A DNA stretch of 64,000 nt from NCBI GenBank assembly GCA_014529385.2, contig CM043959.1, forward strand, positions 60,584,253-60,648,252. The letters run 5' to 3'. Below, one piece after another: positions 50,831-62,355 of this stretch. Origin of the DNA: Adiantum capillus-veneris. Its lineage: Eukaryota > Streptophyta > Polypodiopsida > Polypodiales > Pteridaceae. The notes beneath the pieces are model-generated. The model made no database searches, was not told the DNA's origin, and saw only the letters and a list, made by a program, of their open reading frames with translations. Made by a program: the position numbers and the translations under genes. Each line of letters begins with the position of its first letter. The first letter of the stretch is position 1.

Positions 50831-51024
50831 TTGTGAAAAGTAAAGGGAGCGTGGTCGTAGCCGCGGTCGTTCACAAAATCGCATTCAAGGTCGTAGCAAG
50901 AATCGCAACAAAGACATGTGAAACGTAGAGTGTTACTACTGTCATAAAAAGGGACACTTGAGGAAAGATTGCCGCACAATGCAGCATGATAAAGGCAAAG
51001 AGAAAGCAAAGTCTGACAAAACTT
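50831..51024 (+). pseudogene. Copia-2 gag remnant with CCHC zinc knuckle
   Basis: Arg-Gly-rich sequence (RGRSRGRSQNR) precedes an intact zinc knuckle CYYCHKKGHLRKDC at 50931-50972, as in Ty1/copia gag. Stops are present on both sides of it. Confidence 0.8.
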
Positions 51025-51168
51025 AAAGCAGCATGAAAAATGAAGAAAGCTTAATGTGGCTGACTCTCCGGCCATTGAAAAAGTTTTTGAAGTCCCAAAT
51101 GATGTGTTGATTTTCACATCGGATTGAGTCCTAATGCATTGTTAGCTCATGATGAGTGTTATGTGTAG

Positions 51169-51874
51169 AATTGGATTGTGGACTCACGTGCTAGCTTTCA
51201 TGTAACTCCTCACAAGGAGTGGTTTTCTACATACACTGCCACACATGGTACGGTGAAGCTAGGAAATTCTTATGAGCTTGATATATGCGGTGTGGGAAGC
51301 ATCAAGTTGTCTATGCGTAATGGCACTAAGTTTATGCTGCACAATGTTAGACATGTACCCAAATTGACAAAGAGTTTGATGTCAGCTGGACAGCTGAATG
51401 ATTTCAGGGTTACACTACCATATTTGTTCATGATTCTTGGATCATCAAGAAGGAAAATCTGGTCATGCTTAAAGGCCAAAAGTCTGGTTCATTGTACTTA
51501 CTTTATGTCTCTTCTGTGAAAGAGAATTCTATTTGTGTAGCCAAGCTGCCCTCTATAGAGTTGTGGCATAGCCGGCTAGGACATATGAGTCAAAAGGGAA
51601 TGAAAGTCTTGCAGCATTCTAATTATATCCTTGTGTTAGATTACTCTAAATTGAACATTGCATCTATGGTAAACAGACTAGGTTGACATCAATGCCTTTG
51701 GACAAGGAGTTAGGGAGTCCTCTAGATCTCGTTCATAGCGACTTGTGTGAACCTATACCAGTCAAGTGTCTAGGGGGAGCGTTATACTTCCTAACATTCA
51801 TAGATGACTCTACTAGAAAGGTGTGGGTTTATCTCTTGACGCAGAAAAGTGACGTCTTTAATGTCAGGTTACGT
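51169..51874 (+). pseudogene. Copia-2 protease, GAG-pre-integrase and integrase N-half
   Basis: The protease motif reads NWIVDSRASFHVTP, where the invariant DSGA glycine is arginine, so it should be inactive. Then come VRHVPKLTKSLMSAGQL, IELWHSRLGHMSQKGMKVL (GAG-pre-integrase) and SPLDLVHSDLCEP...FIDDSTRKVWVYLL (integrase core, first two acidic residues present). The frame changes several times. After KSDVFNV it runs straight into RLRVFGC, which normally lies more than 100 residues later, so the rest of the core with its catalytic glutamate is deleted. The Tat element is inserted at this point. Confidence 0.85.
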
Positions 51875-51936
51875 TGTGAGCGGGATGAAAACACACACAT
51901 CGCCTCTATAACGACCCGAAACACACTCTTGGGAAG

Positions 51937-52006
<70 letters not shown>

Positions 52007-52103
52007 TGGGGCACCACTTGGCTTACACAACACACCTGGCCGAGACAGGAAACACACCTATGGAGTGAGAGGAGAGAGACTATCCACTTGCCCACTCCAC
52101 ACA

Positions 52104-52140
<37 letters not shown>

Positions 52141-52818
52141 CCAAAAAAATCAGCTCAAAAGAGGAGAACTTCTGATGTTTAGATACAAATGAGCTTGGGC
52201 CAACACCAATGGGCAAATAGCTCACACAAAATGGGTAAAATATACCAGATACAATCACAAATTGGAGCAGAAGCTTCGCTCACAGGAGAAACTTACACAG
52301 CAAAAAAAAGAGTGAGGAATTTGGCAAAACGGACAGCGCCATCGCGTTTAGAATGGCCCAAAACCCTAGTCTACAATGTCAAAGTGCTCAAATCCGACCT
52401 CGGATGAGCAGTTTACGGCCAAAACAGGCTCCAAAATGAGCAAAAACACACCTACGGCTGTTCCTCCTCTTCTCTCCACGTTTTTTCTGGTCTTCTCTCT
52501 ATTTTTTCAGTTCCCACACTTAGCTTTATTAGTTGGGCACCCTTGGCTTTTTAGATGACCTCAAACGGACCCCGAACATGCCAAAAACTGACCTCGCAGT
52601 GCATAGTTGTCACCCTGCTACATCCATGCACACACTTGGCACTCAAATTTTTCCAATAATGCATCCCGCCACCACGTGAAGTGGCCCCAAAATATGGTCC
52701 TCATGATGACCTTTCTGCATAATTATCACAAGAAAACATCCACGTTGTGTCCGTACTCATCCACGTGCAAGTATTGACCCCATTCGGCCTCCTGACGCCA
52801 CTAGATGCCATCTGACGA
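51875..52818 (-). repeat. Extra partial LTR at the left end of the Tat element
   Basis: Begins at the ACGT duplication. It matches the right LTR (59264-60163) almost perfectly outside microsatellites, but lacks the last about 258 bp and runs directly into a second LTR at 52819. Contains long AC tracts (51939-52003 and 52104-52137). Confidence 0.88.
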
Positions 52819-53959
52819 TGTGAGCGCGGTGGAAACACACACAACGCCTCTATAACGACCCAACACACACTCTTGGGAAGATACACACACACACACTAGG
52901 GGGCACCACTCGGCTTACACAACACACCTGGCCGAGACAGGACACACACCGATGGAGTGAGAAGAGAGAGACTATCCACTTGCCCACTCCACACAGAGAC
53001 ACACACACACACACCCAAAAAAATCAGCTCAAAAGAGGATAATTTTTGATGTTTAGATACAATAGAGCTTGGGCCAACACCAATGGGGCAAATAGCTCAC
53101 ACAATATGGGTAAAATAAGCCAGATACAATCACAAACTAGACCGGAAACTTCGCTCATAGGAGAAACTTACATAGAAAAACAGCAGAAAAAGAGTGAGGA
53201 ATTTGGCAAAATGGACAGCGCCATCGTGTCCGGAACGGCCCAAAACCCCAGTCTACAATGTCAAAGTGCTCAAATCCGACCATAGATGAGCAGTTTACGG
53301 CCAAAACAAACTCCAAAATGAGCAAAAACACACCTACGGCTATTCCTCCTCTCTTCTCCACGTTTTTTCTGGTCTTCTCTCAGTTTTTTCAGTTCCCACA
53401 CTTAGCTTTATTAGTTGGGCACCCTTGGCCTTTTAGATGACCTCAAACGAACCCCGAACAGGCCAAAAACTGACCTCACAGTGCATAGTTGTCACCTTTT
53501 TTGCATCATCCGCACACCTGGCACTCAGTTTTTCCAAATAATGCATCCCGCAACCACGTGAAGTGGCCCCAAAAAGTGGTCCTCATAATGACCTTTCTGC
53601 ATAAGCCTCACAAGAAAACACCCACGTCGTGTCCGTACTTCTCCGCGTGCAAGTATTGACCCCGTTCGACCTCCTGACGCCACTCGATGCCATCTGACGC
53701 ACCTGCTTACCTCATGTCGTCGGCCCGCGGATAGCTTCCTCGAGAAGTTTTACGCGCTACCAACTCCTCCTTATTGTAGAAAAAACACAATTGTACTGAT
53801 AATAGTGAAAATCGTTGCACTATGTACACCCTGTCCTACCTGTACACACGTGGGCCCCACGTAACCACTTGGCTATGGAAATTGGGTAATCCTTTATTCG
53901 ATGCACCATGCATGTGTATGTACATATGCGCAATCCCTTGCTCAAAAAAACTCCTGACA
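52819..53959 (-). repeat. 3' LTR of the Tat element (1141 bp)
   Basis: Full-length LTR ending CTCCTGACA next to the purine tract. It is visibly more different from the right LTR (several percent) than the partial copy to its left is. Confidence 0.88.
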
Positions 53960-53975
53960 TAATTTGCCCATCCCC
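53960..53975 (-). other. Polypurine tract of the Tat element
   Basis: The minus strand reads AGGGGATGGGCAAATTA-like sequence ending at the LTR start TGTCAGGAG. Confidence 0.72.
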
Positions 53976-53987
53976 TAGCCTGCTAGA

Positions 53988-55199
53988 TCATTCATGATCA
54001 GCAGCAGCAAAAAGCGATATGAGACTCGCAGCGTCACAAGTCTCCTCATCCTTCACCAACACTCCTTGATCCACATACAGCTCATCTTGCTCGACCATCA
54101 TCAACCTGGCATGATAAAATTTAAGACGCAATCCATTTACCCTTGACTTATGTAGAAACCCATCCAGGTTAGCCAACTGATATGTACCATTCGGGAAACA
54201 CTCCACTACCTTGAACGGGCCTTCCCACTTAATTTGAAACTTCTTTTGGAAGGTGTTGTCCAGCTTATTGTTGTAGCGCAAAACCAAGTCATGCTTCTTG
54301 ATACCCTTACTTTTGACCTTTTCATTTATCTTTGCCAAAGCCCTATCTTGCATCTGCCCATAATGTTCCAATGCACTCATCCTATCCAGCTGAACCTCTT
54401 GTAGCTGTAAGAGCCTCTCTTCGAATGCATCACTAGGCGACCGAAGCAACTTCTTTAACATCTTGACCGCAGGCAACTCTACTTCCACACGCAATAGTGC
54501 TTCTTTTCCATACACCAAATGAAATGGAGTAAACCCTGTACCTGTCTTCACCGAAGTACGGTAAGCCCATAATGCACTAGGCAATTTCAAATCCCAATTC
54601 TTTCCTTGGTGCTCTGTCACTTTCGAAAGAATCTGTACCAACTCACCATTGAATCTTTCATTTAAGCCATTACACTGTGGGTAATAAGGAGTGGTATGCT
54701 GGTGCCTAATCTTCATCTTTGCACATAAAAAATCTAGCAGTTTAGCTCTAAAGCCAGGCCCCTTATCTGAAAGTAGCTCCAGTGGCACCCGAAACTTGCA
54801 ACATATTTCATCATACACAAATTTTGCCACATCCTTTGCAGTGATCTGTTTTATTGCTATAGCCTCTGCCCATCTAGAAAGATAGTCCACTGCCGTCAAA
54901 ATATAGCTTTTGCCCCTGCTTGTGATAGGTAACGGGCCTATTGCATCAATTCCCCACTTTTCAAACACATCAAACGCCATAATGGTTTTTCGTAGCTCTG
55001 GATTCAACACTCTCTTCCCAAATGCTTGACACCTATTGCAAGACCTACACCAATGGTGAACATCCTTGTGCAAACTAGGCCATACATACCCCTCTTGAGA
55101 AATCTTATGCAAGGTGATCTTTAGAGCAAAATGGCCACCACATGCGCCTTCATGATTCTCTTCCAACACTCTGTAAAGCTCCTCCCGCCAAGGTACACG
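53988..55199 (-). pseudogene. Tat element integrase and C-terminal chromodomain-free tail
   Basis: Zinc-binding HHCC region (EGACGGHFALKITLHKI; CRSCNRC), then the catalytic core with Asp in GIDAIGPL, Asp in LLSDKGPGF and Glu in GLNERFNGEL. The last two are separated by 35 residues, the DD35E pattern. GTGFTPFHLVYGKEALLRVE and a C-terminal domain (FQIKWEGPFKVVECFPNGTYQL) follow. The stretch is open for about 393 codons from about 55169 to 53988 and by motif could be functional. A TGA at 55198-55200 separates it from the upstream domains in the same frame. No chromodomain is seen. Confidence 0.9.
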
Positions 55200-57242
55200 T
55201 CACAACACGAGATCAGCCCCTTTCATGTATAAGAAATCACCAATCAATTTGTACCTGTATGCTCTACGCACAAATCCATACTTCTTAGACTTCTGAATCT
55301 CCTTTGGAATGATTCCTGTTAGCAAAAACTCCTCTTCTTGAGCCAAACTTTCCTGGCCATGATAAAGAGGTAAAGTGGTCCTCAACACAAATAGCTCCCC
55401 AATCATGCTTTGAGCTACTTCATGTGCCTCTCCATTTAGAGCACGTTCAATGTGTCTAATGCTCCACGCCTCAATCTTTTCTAACAGGCCTTTAATTATG
55501 AAGCACATTTCCTTCAATGAGGTGTTCTTGCTCTTCCACACACCCAGCACTTGCTTCACCACTAACAAGGCATCACCTTTTATGCTCAACCTTCGAACCC
55601 CATGCTTCAAACAAATGTGTAATCCAGCTTCCAGAGTAGCATATTCAGCCTCATTGTTACTATGAGCATCCAATTTGAACCCTCTCTTGCATACTAGCTT
55701 CCCCTCTAGATCATAAAGTGCTATACCCCCTGAAGCTGCATCATGGCTCTTTCTGTATGAGCCATCAAAGAACAAAACATGTGCATTTTTGATCTGTGGC
55801 ACTTCTTCAACTACCTTTCTCACCACCTCTTCCTTAACAATAAGGGGATTCTCCTTGTAGGTCAACAAATCAGCTAGGGTAGCCCTTGTACTGTCTTCCA
55901 CTAGAAAAGAGAACTCAAACTCTTGCATCTCAATTACCCATTTCTTCACCACATTTGACATGTTAGTGCCATTAATTAACTGTGGCAAAAATGCATAACT
56001 CGTCAAGAAAACAAAAGGTCGTGGTAGCAAGTAATGACGAAATCGTCGACAAGCAAATATTACACTAGCCATCACTAGCTCTACTTCCGAGAACTTTCTC
56101 TCCGCTACCAACTTCACTCGTCTTGCACAATTCACTGGCGTCATATAATGGCTGCCCTTCCCCTTTTGCAATAGCATGGCTCCAATGGCATCATCCCCTA
56201 CTGATGGATTTACATAAAACACCTTCTCCCAATCAAGAGCCTGCATAGCTGACAACCCCCCTAACACCTCTTTCACCTCTTGAAACACTTCTTCACACTT
56301 GTCATCCCATTGCAATGGATCATGCTTTGCCACTTGATGTAATGGATAAAGAAGCTGCGAAGACAATGGAATAAACCGTGCCATGTACTTCACTTTGTGT
56401 ATAAAGGTTGCCAATTGCTTAGTACTCGTAGGTGATGGGAGAAGAATAATAGACTTCACCTTGTCTGGATCAGCCTCAATGCCATTTTCTGACACCATAT
56501 GGCCCAATAGTTTCACCCTTGGCTGTGCTAGATGACATTTCTTTGGATTAAGTTGTCCTCCACATTCATCATATCGAGCCAATACCATCTGCAACTTCTC
56601 ATGGTGTTCAACCCTACTGCTGTATACACAGAAGTCATCCATAAAAGCTTTAACACAACTACCAATGAAAGGTTCCAATACCCAATTTGCTCTCTCTTGA
56701 TAGAAAGATGGTCCATTTCACAACCCAAATGGCAATACCGTGTAGAAATAGCAGCCCCATGGCGTAATCAAAGTTGTCTTTGTGCGGTCTTTAAGAGCAA
56801 TCTTCAATTGAAAATAGCCTGAAAAACCATCACACACACTGTACCTCTCATAACCTGCCACTGAATCCAAGATCTGATCAATGAATGGAAGAGGATATGG
56901 GTTCTTCTTAGTGGCTGCATTTAAGGGTTTAAAATCTACACAAATCCTCCTCTTCCCATCCTTCTTTGGACTGACTACTACTGGACTCACCCATTATGTG
57001 GTCTCCACAGGGACTATGAACCCTACCTTCAATAACTTGTCCACCTCTTCTCACAAGGCTTCCATTTGCTCTTGACCCATCCTTCTTAGCCTTTGCCGCA
57101 CTGGCTTAGCACCTTCTTTCAGCTCTATATGCATCTCTTGGCCCTTGAACCCTTTGATCTCTTCATATGAAGTAATAAACAAATCAAGAAAACTAGCTAG
57201 CATGTGCAAATATATCTCCCTTAATTTCGATGCCATAATCAT
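55200..57242 (-). pseudogene. Tat element reverse transcriptase, RNase H and second (archaeal-type) RNase H
   Basis: One frame with stops near 57053, 56993 and 56718. RT: PVRQRLRRMGQEQMEAL, VVSPKKDGKRRICVDFKPLN, LPFGL, and the catalytic AFMDDFCVYSS (56631-56642). First RNase H: the region around 55960-56250 (DDAIGAMLLQKG; ERKFSEVELVMASVIFACRRF). Second RNase H (about 55330-55745): FFDGSYRKSH, HSNNEAEYATLEAGL, IKGDALLVVKQ and ALNGEAHEVAQS, which carry its acidic residues and terminal histidine. A second, archaeal-type RNase H marks the plant Tat lineage (Ogre/Retand relatives). Confidence 0.9.
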
Positions 57243-57251
57243 TTGACCTAG

Positions 57252-58200
57252 TTAGCACCTGTCTTGGCAATGGATACATGTCTCCCCCATCCTTGGTGGC
57301 TTATCACATTGCAGGCTGATGTGACCCAACTCTCCACAATTATAACATGTAGGCGTCTGCCTCCAGAACCTACCATTACTTTGTCCAACACCATTCCTAG
57401 GCCTTTCTTCACCTCCTGGCTGATTTGCAAACCTCCCTCGACCTCGATTATTTCCCACTTGACCTAGCATGTTTAGGCTGAGATTCTTCATCAAATCTAC
57501 CACTTGCTTCATGTCTTGCCTTAGCCCATCATCTTGCACCGATGTAGTGACCACTGTTGGCATAACCTAAGTAGTAACAGGAACCACTGGTTCGTGATGA
57601 ACCCCTGGCATGAGACCTTGTAAAGAGTCCATAGGCTGAAATTCAGACCTCATGGGCAAAGACTCCACCCCTAACTGGCTCATTTTCTCAACTTTCACTC
57701 TTTGTTCCTTGATACCTCCAATGCATCTTCATATGTCCTAGGCTTCTTTAGCTCCACTCTCCAACGTATATTCTCCCAAAGGCCAGCCAAGAACCTGTCC
57801 TTCTTCATCATGTCAGGCGGGGGTCTAAGGCCTTGCACATTCGCTCCCATGCCAATGAAAACTTACGTATGTACGCATCTACTGGCTGACCCTCCTTCTG
57901 TACCAAACCTTGTACTTCTTGCCACACTTTGTCAGGATCTTCTATCTTCACAAACTCCACTTCCAATCCACGCCTTAGATTGTCCCAACTCAATCTTATA
58001 GGTGGATCAGCTACACGCAACTCCTCTTCAAATGCTTTGGACCAAACTCGTGCATCACTCTTCAAACAAATTTGGAGAAGATGTAACATCTGCGCAGGGT
58101 CATGAATCTGGTTGCTAATGCATGCAACCTCCATCTTTTCCAAAAAGTCTTCCACATCTTCATCACTTCTTCCATGAAACTCCGGATAAGAGAAAGCCAT
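57252..58200 (-). pseudogene. Tat element gag with zinc knuckle, frameshifted
   Basis: ATG at 58198-58200 (MAFSYPEFHGRSDEDVEDF). The gag domain reads LLQICLKSDARVWSKAF, SWDNLRRGLEVEFV and YIRKFSLAWERM. A 1-bp deletion in a C run near 57815 shifts the frame after ALDPR. The continuation is readable (KKDRFLAGLWENI; KPKTYEDALEV) with stops, then a CCHC knuckle CYNCGELGHISLQC at 57311-57350. Only about 10 bp separate the end of this frame from the start of RT-linked sequence, so the aspartic protease is missing. Confidence 0.87.
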
Positions 58201-59239
58201 GGCTACCCAAGTTACAATGCTTTGAGAACCCCTTTGAACACACGTGCAAGAACCCAAAACTTTTACTGACTCAATTCCTAGAAACTTCAATGGATCTCAA
58301 CTTTAGATGAGGACAAACACATGCACATCAAATGAGTTTTCATAGTTAATCATTGGAATTACAACAGGCAATGGACATTCCAGGATCTCTCTTAATCTTC
58401 TTGGCCCGAACATAAAGACTTTGCGCTGCTGGAAAAAAATCTTCCTGGACACATGAACATTTATTTGGATTCTTTGAGTTAAATGAAATGGAGTGAATTG
58501 AGGGCCATTTTGATCATCCATTAAAGCCAACCATGCAGCTCCCAAGAAGGCACACCTGTCTTATCCTTTGATTTTGCCAAAATTTCAGCAGTATAACAGC
58601 ATAAATGCCTTAAAAGACCAAAAGACTAGCCATCATAACTTGGAAAAATTTTGACAGAGTTTCCCCAGAAGTAGAGCACTAGGAACCCAAAATATAGACT
58701 GTATATGTATGCATAAACTGTCAACAATAGAACCCGAGCATCAAATAGGACTCACTAGTACATAGCCTATGGCGAGGTCACGAAAAGGGTGCTCCAGCTA
58801 CCTGTATCACCGAAAGGATCTCCACATTTGAGAATCCCCCAGCTCAATAAAACCTCATGCTATCGACCCTCACACGAAGGCTAATGCAAATCGCGTATAG
58901 TCAAGTCTCAAAAATGACTATCTTCCAAACCCAAGTCTCAGAAATGGCTGGGACTGCCAAATAAATCCAAATATGGCTCCACAAATGCGTACAATGGCAG
59001 TTTCCACAAGTAACGTACAATACCAACAAACAATGCGCTCAAACAGGCGCCAAGTGATGCATACCCACAACAACTGCAAGTGACACCATTGCTAGTATAT
59101 CATTGTACTCTAGCCACCTGTACCTGTACCTGTCCCTGTAACCTGTAACCCATAACCTGTAATCTGCAACCTGCAACCTGCAACCTGTAATCCCCAATAT
59201 CGAAGCTCGAAGCTCGAAGCAGAAGGTACTCGAAGAAGA
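58201..59239 (-). other. Leader of the Tat element, no gene
   Basis: Untranslated leader between the primer site and gag. It contains a degenerate 6-7 bp tandem repeat (CCTGTA / CCTGYAA) at about 59107-59192. Short frames have no motif. Confidence 0.7.
59107..59192. repeat. Degenerate CCTGTA / CCTGYAA short tandem repeat
   Basis: About twelve units of six or seven bases in the Tat leader. The unit is not a plant telomere repeat (CCCTAAA). Confidence 0.85.
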
Positions 59240-59257
59240 TCCTCCGTGGGGGCGCCA
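59240..59257 (-). other. Primer binding site of the Tat element
   Basis: The minus strand reads TGGCGCCCCCACGGAGGA, six bases inside the LTR end. Confidence 0.8.
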
Positions 59258-59263
59258 AAAGAA

Positions 59264-60422
59264 TGTGAGCGGGATGAAAACACACACAACGCCTCTATAA
59301 CGACCCGACACACACTCTTGGGAAGATACACACACACACACACACACACACACTATGGGGCACCACTCGGCTTACACAACACACCTGGCCGAGACAGGAA
59401 ACACACCTATGGAGTGAGAGGAGAGAGACTATCCACTTGCCCACTCTACATAGAGACACACACACACACACACACCCCCCCAAAAAAATCAGCTCAAAAG
59501 AGGAGAACTTCTGATGTTTAGATACAAATGAGCTTGGGCCAACACCAATGGGCAAATAGCTCACACAAAATGGGTAAAATATACCAGATACAATCACAAA
59601 TTGGAGCAGAAGCTTCGCTCATAGGAGAAACTTACACAACAAAAACAACAAAAAAAGAGTGAGGAATTTGGCAAAACGGACAGCGCCATCGCGTTTAGAA
59701 TGGCCCAAAACCATAGTCTACAATGTCAAAGTGCTCAAATCCGACCTCAGATGAGCAGTTTACAGCCAAAACAGGCTCCAAAATGAGCAAAAACACACCT
59801 ACGGCTGTTCCTCCTCTTCTCTCCACGTTTTTTCTGGTCTTCTCTCTATTTTTTCAGTTCCCACACTTAGCTTTATTAGTTGGGCACCCTTGGCTTTTTA
59901 GATGACCTCAAACGGACCCCGAACATGCCAAAAACTGACCTCGCAGTGCATAGTTGTCACCCTGCTACATCCATGCGCACACTTGGCACTCAAATTTTTC
60001 CAATAATGCATCCCGCCACCACGTGAAGTGGCCCCAAAATATGGTCCTCATGATGACCTTTCTGCATAATTATCACAAGAAAACATCCACGTTGTGTCCG
60101 TACTCATCCACGTGCAAGTATTGACCCCGTTCGGCCTCCTGACGCCACTAGATGCCATCTGACGCACCTGCTTACCTCATGTCGTCAGCCCGCGGATAGC
60201 TTCCTCGAGAAGTTTTAAGTGCTACCAACTCCTCATTATTGTAGAAAAAACACACTGGTACTAGTAATAGTGAAAATGGATGCACTATGTACATGGTGTC
60301 CTACCTGTACACATGTGGGCCCCACGTAACCACCTGGATAAGGAAAATGGGCAATCCTTTATTCGATGCACCATGCATGTGTATGTACATGTGCAATCCC
60401 TTGCTCCAAAAAACTCCTGACA
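59264..60422 (-). repeat. 5' LTR of the Tat element (1159 bp)
   Basis: Complete LTR with TGTGAGCG start and CTCCTGACA end, followed by the ACGT duplication. Confidence 0.92.
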
Positions 60423-60426
60423 ACGT

Positions 60427-61968
60427 GTATTTGGGTGTGAGACATTCTCACATGTGCCAAAAGCGCTTAGACAAAAGCTGGACCTCAAATCACAAAAGTG
60501 CATCTTCATTGAATATGGTGTAGACGAAGAGATGGGATATCATCTCTGGCACCTAGAATCTAAGAAGGTTACGCAGCTCACATGTGATATTGAACGAGTT
60601 TAAGATGCATAGAAAGCCAGTGAAAGACATTGAGTATCAGAGAGTATGGTTGGAGGATGTTGCCTCACCTTTTCTTGAGTGGTCAAGATGACTACATTGT
60701 ATCTTGTGCTTGGTCTAGTAGCCATCGAGGACTTGGAATTGGTCCAAATGGATGTAAAGACAACGTTTCTTCATGGGGATCTTGAAGAGGATGTTTACAT
60801 GAAACAGCCAGAAGGTTTTGTGATAAAGTTTGAGATGCTAATACGGGAAGAACTGGTGTGTAGACTCTAGAAAGCTTTGTATGGATTAAAGCAAGGCTCA
60901 AGGCAATGGTACATCAAGTTTGATAAGTACATTCAGTCCCATGGTTACGTACGGAGCCAAGAGGATCACTGTTTGTACACAAAGAGGTTGAACGATGGTA
61001 CCTTCATCATTCTAATTTTGTACGTGGATGATATGCTCATAGCCGAGAAGTCAAAAGATGAGATTGCACTTCTCAAGGATGCCTTAAGCAAGCAGTTTTC
61101 TATGAAAGATTTGGGTGATGCACATCACTTTGTTGGTATACGTATCAAGAGAGATCGCAAACGTGGTATACTTGAACTTTTGTAGAAAGAGTATATTCAC
61201 AAGGTCTTGCAACATTTTAATATGCAAGGGGGGAAAGCATTGAGTACCACAATCGCAGCATACAAAAAACTTAGCGAGCATGATTGTCCCAAATCGGATG
61301 TTGTAAAGGCAGTGATGGCAAAGGTGCCGTACTCTTCGGTAGTTGGCAGTCTCATGTTTGCCATGGTTAGCACACGGCTAGACATTGCATATCCAGTGGG
61401 AGTGGTCAAAAGGTTTATGGTAAATCTAGGTAGAAAGCATTAGGAAGCAATGAAACACATCTTGAGATATGTCAAGGGCTCAACTAGCAAGTGCTTACAC
61501 TTTGGGAACAGTGATGCATCCATAGTTGTATACACTGATTCGGATTGTGTGAGTTGTGTGGACACCAGGCGATCCACATCTGGCTACGTTTTCTTGTTTG
61601 TTGGAGCGGCAGTTTCTTGGAGATCATGTATCCAGAATTGCACTTCGTCTTTCACCACTAAGACATAGTATGTTGCAAATTCTAGTTCCAGTTAGGAAGC
61701 TGTGTGGTTATCTTGTTTAGTGGGAGACTTTGGTATACACCAGACTCTAGTGCTACATTGTGACAGTTAGAGTGCAATTGCATTAGCAAAGAACCCCTTG
61801 TTCAGTCGAAACACATAGAGGTCAGGTATCATGTGGTATGGGATATTTTGTCTAGCAAACACATTGAGTTAGTCAAAGTTCACACAGATGAAAACCCAGT
61901 GGATGCTCTAACAAAGAGCCTAGCCTTAGAGCAGTTCACACATTGCATAGAGATTATGGGCGTAGGCT
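60427..61968 (+). pseudogene. Copia-2 integrase C-terminus, reverse transcriptase and RNase H
   Basis: Starts VFGCETFSHVPKALRQKLDLKS (integrase C-terminal region), then RT: LEWS-VVKMTTLYLVLGLVA, VQMDVKTTFLHGDLEEDVYMKQPEGF, LYGLKQGSRQWYIKFD, and the catalytic LILYVDDMLIA. RNase H: PYSSVVGSLMFAMV, MKHILRYVKGST, YTDSDCVSCVDTRRSTSGYVF. From 60679 to 61668 all of this is in one frame. Six or more in-frame stops occur, mostly TAG where the family has CAG (Gln). A stretch between the integrase and RT is lost. The RT motifs themselves are intact. Confidence 0.9.
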
Positions 61969-62154
61969 GAAGCTAGGGTCACGCTTCACATTTTGTTTGT
62001 TTGTACATAGTTAACAAAGAGCCCAGCCTCAGAGCGGTTCACACATTGCATATAGATGATGGGTATAGGGTGAAGAAGGGTCACGCTTCACGTTTTGTAA
62101 ATTTGTACATAGTAGCCCTTACATTCTTTGGCCACGTGGGCCACGCATGCCTTC

Positions 62155-62165
62155 AAGTGGGAGAT
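62155..62165 (+). other. Polypurine tract of Copia-2
   Basis: AAGTGGGAGAT directly before the 3' LTR, the usual Ty1/copia sequence at this place. Positions 61969-62154 contain a roughly 70-bp direct duplication (AGAGCAGTTCACACATTGCAT region repeated at 62030) and no gene. Confidence 0.88.
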
Positions 62166-62355
62166 TGTTGGGTTTCAGGCCCCGTGGCTGGGTTGTGGCT
62201 GCCGGGTGCCAGGCCTCTTGCATTCTTTTGATTATAATGAACAATAAAGAGTGTGGGACTTGTAGTCTCACTAGCTCCATAAAAAATAGGGTGCGTCTCT
62301 TGCATCCCCTTCCCTTCTCTACTTCACTATCTTGCACGCCATAGCCAATCCATCA
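62166..62355 (+). repeat. Copia-2 3' LTR (190 bp)
   Basis: Starts TGTTGGGTTTCAGGC and ends CAATCCATCA. It matches 32826-32974 plus 49901-49930. ACAAT at 62356-62360 is the likely target duplication of GCAAT at 32821-32825. Confidence 0.92.

Larger units (their letters stand above)
51875..60422 (-). mobile_element. Ty3/gypsy element of the Tat lineage (two RNase H domains)
   Basis: LTRs start TGTGAGCG and end CTCCTGACA. Target duplications ACGT are at 51871-51874 and 60423-60426; removing the element and one ACGT restores the Copia-2 frame (RLRVFGCETF). The primer site (59240-59257) and purine tract (53960-53975) give minus orientation. It encodes gag, RT, RNase H, an extra archaeal-type RNase H and integrase, but the protease region is missing. 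The left LTR region is enlarged by a partial second LTR. Confidence 0.92.

Noticed and set aside
53988-58200. Endogenous pararetrovirus
   Set aside because: An integrase with DD35E, LTRs, a primer site and a target duplication identify a gypsy retrotransposon.
59107-59192. Possible interstitial telomere repeat
   Set aside because: The unit is CCTGTA or CCTGYAA, not CCCTAAA, and is degenerate.
60850-61800. TAG read as glutamine (altered genetic code)
   Set aside because: Copia-1 reads normally, TGA and TAA stops also occur in the dead elements, and the pattern fits C-to-T decay.
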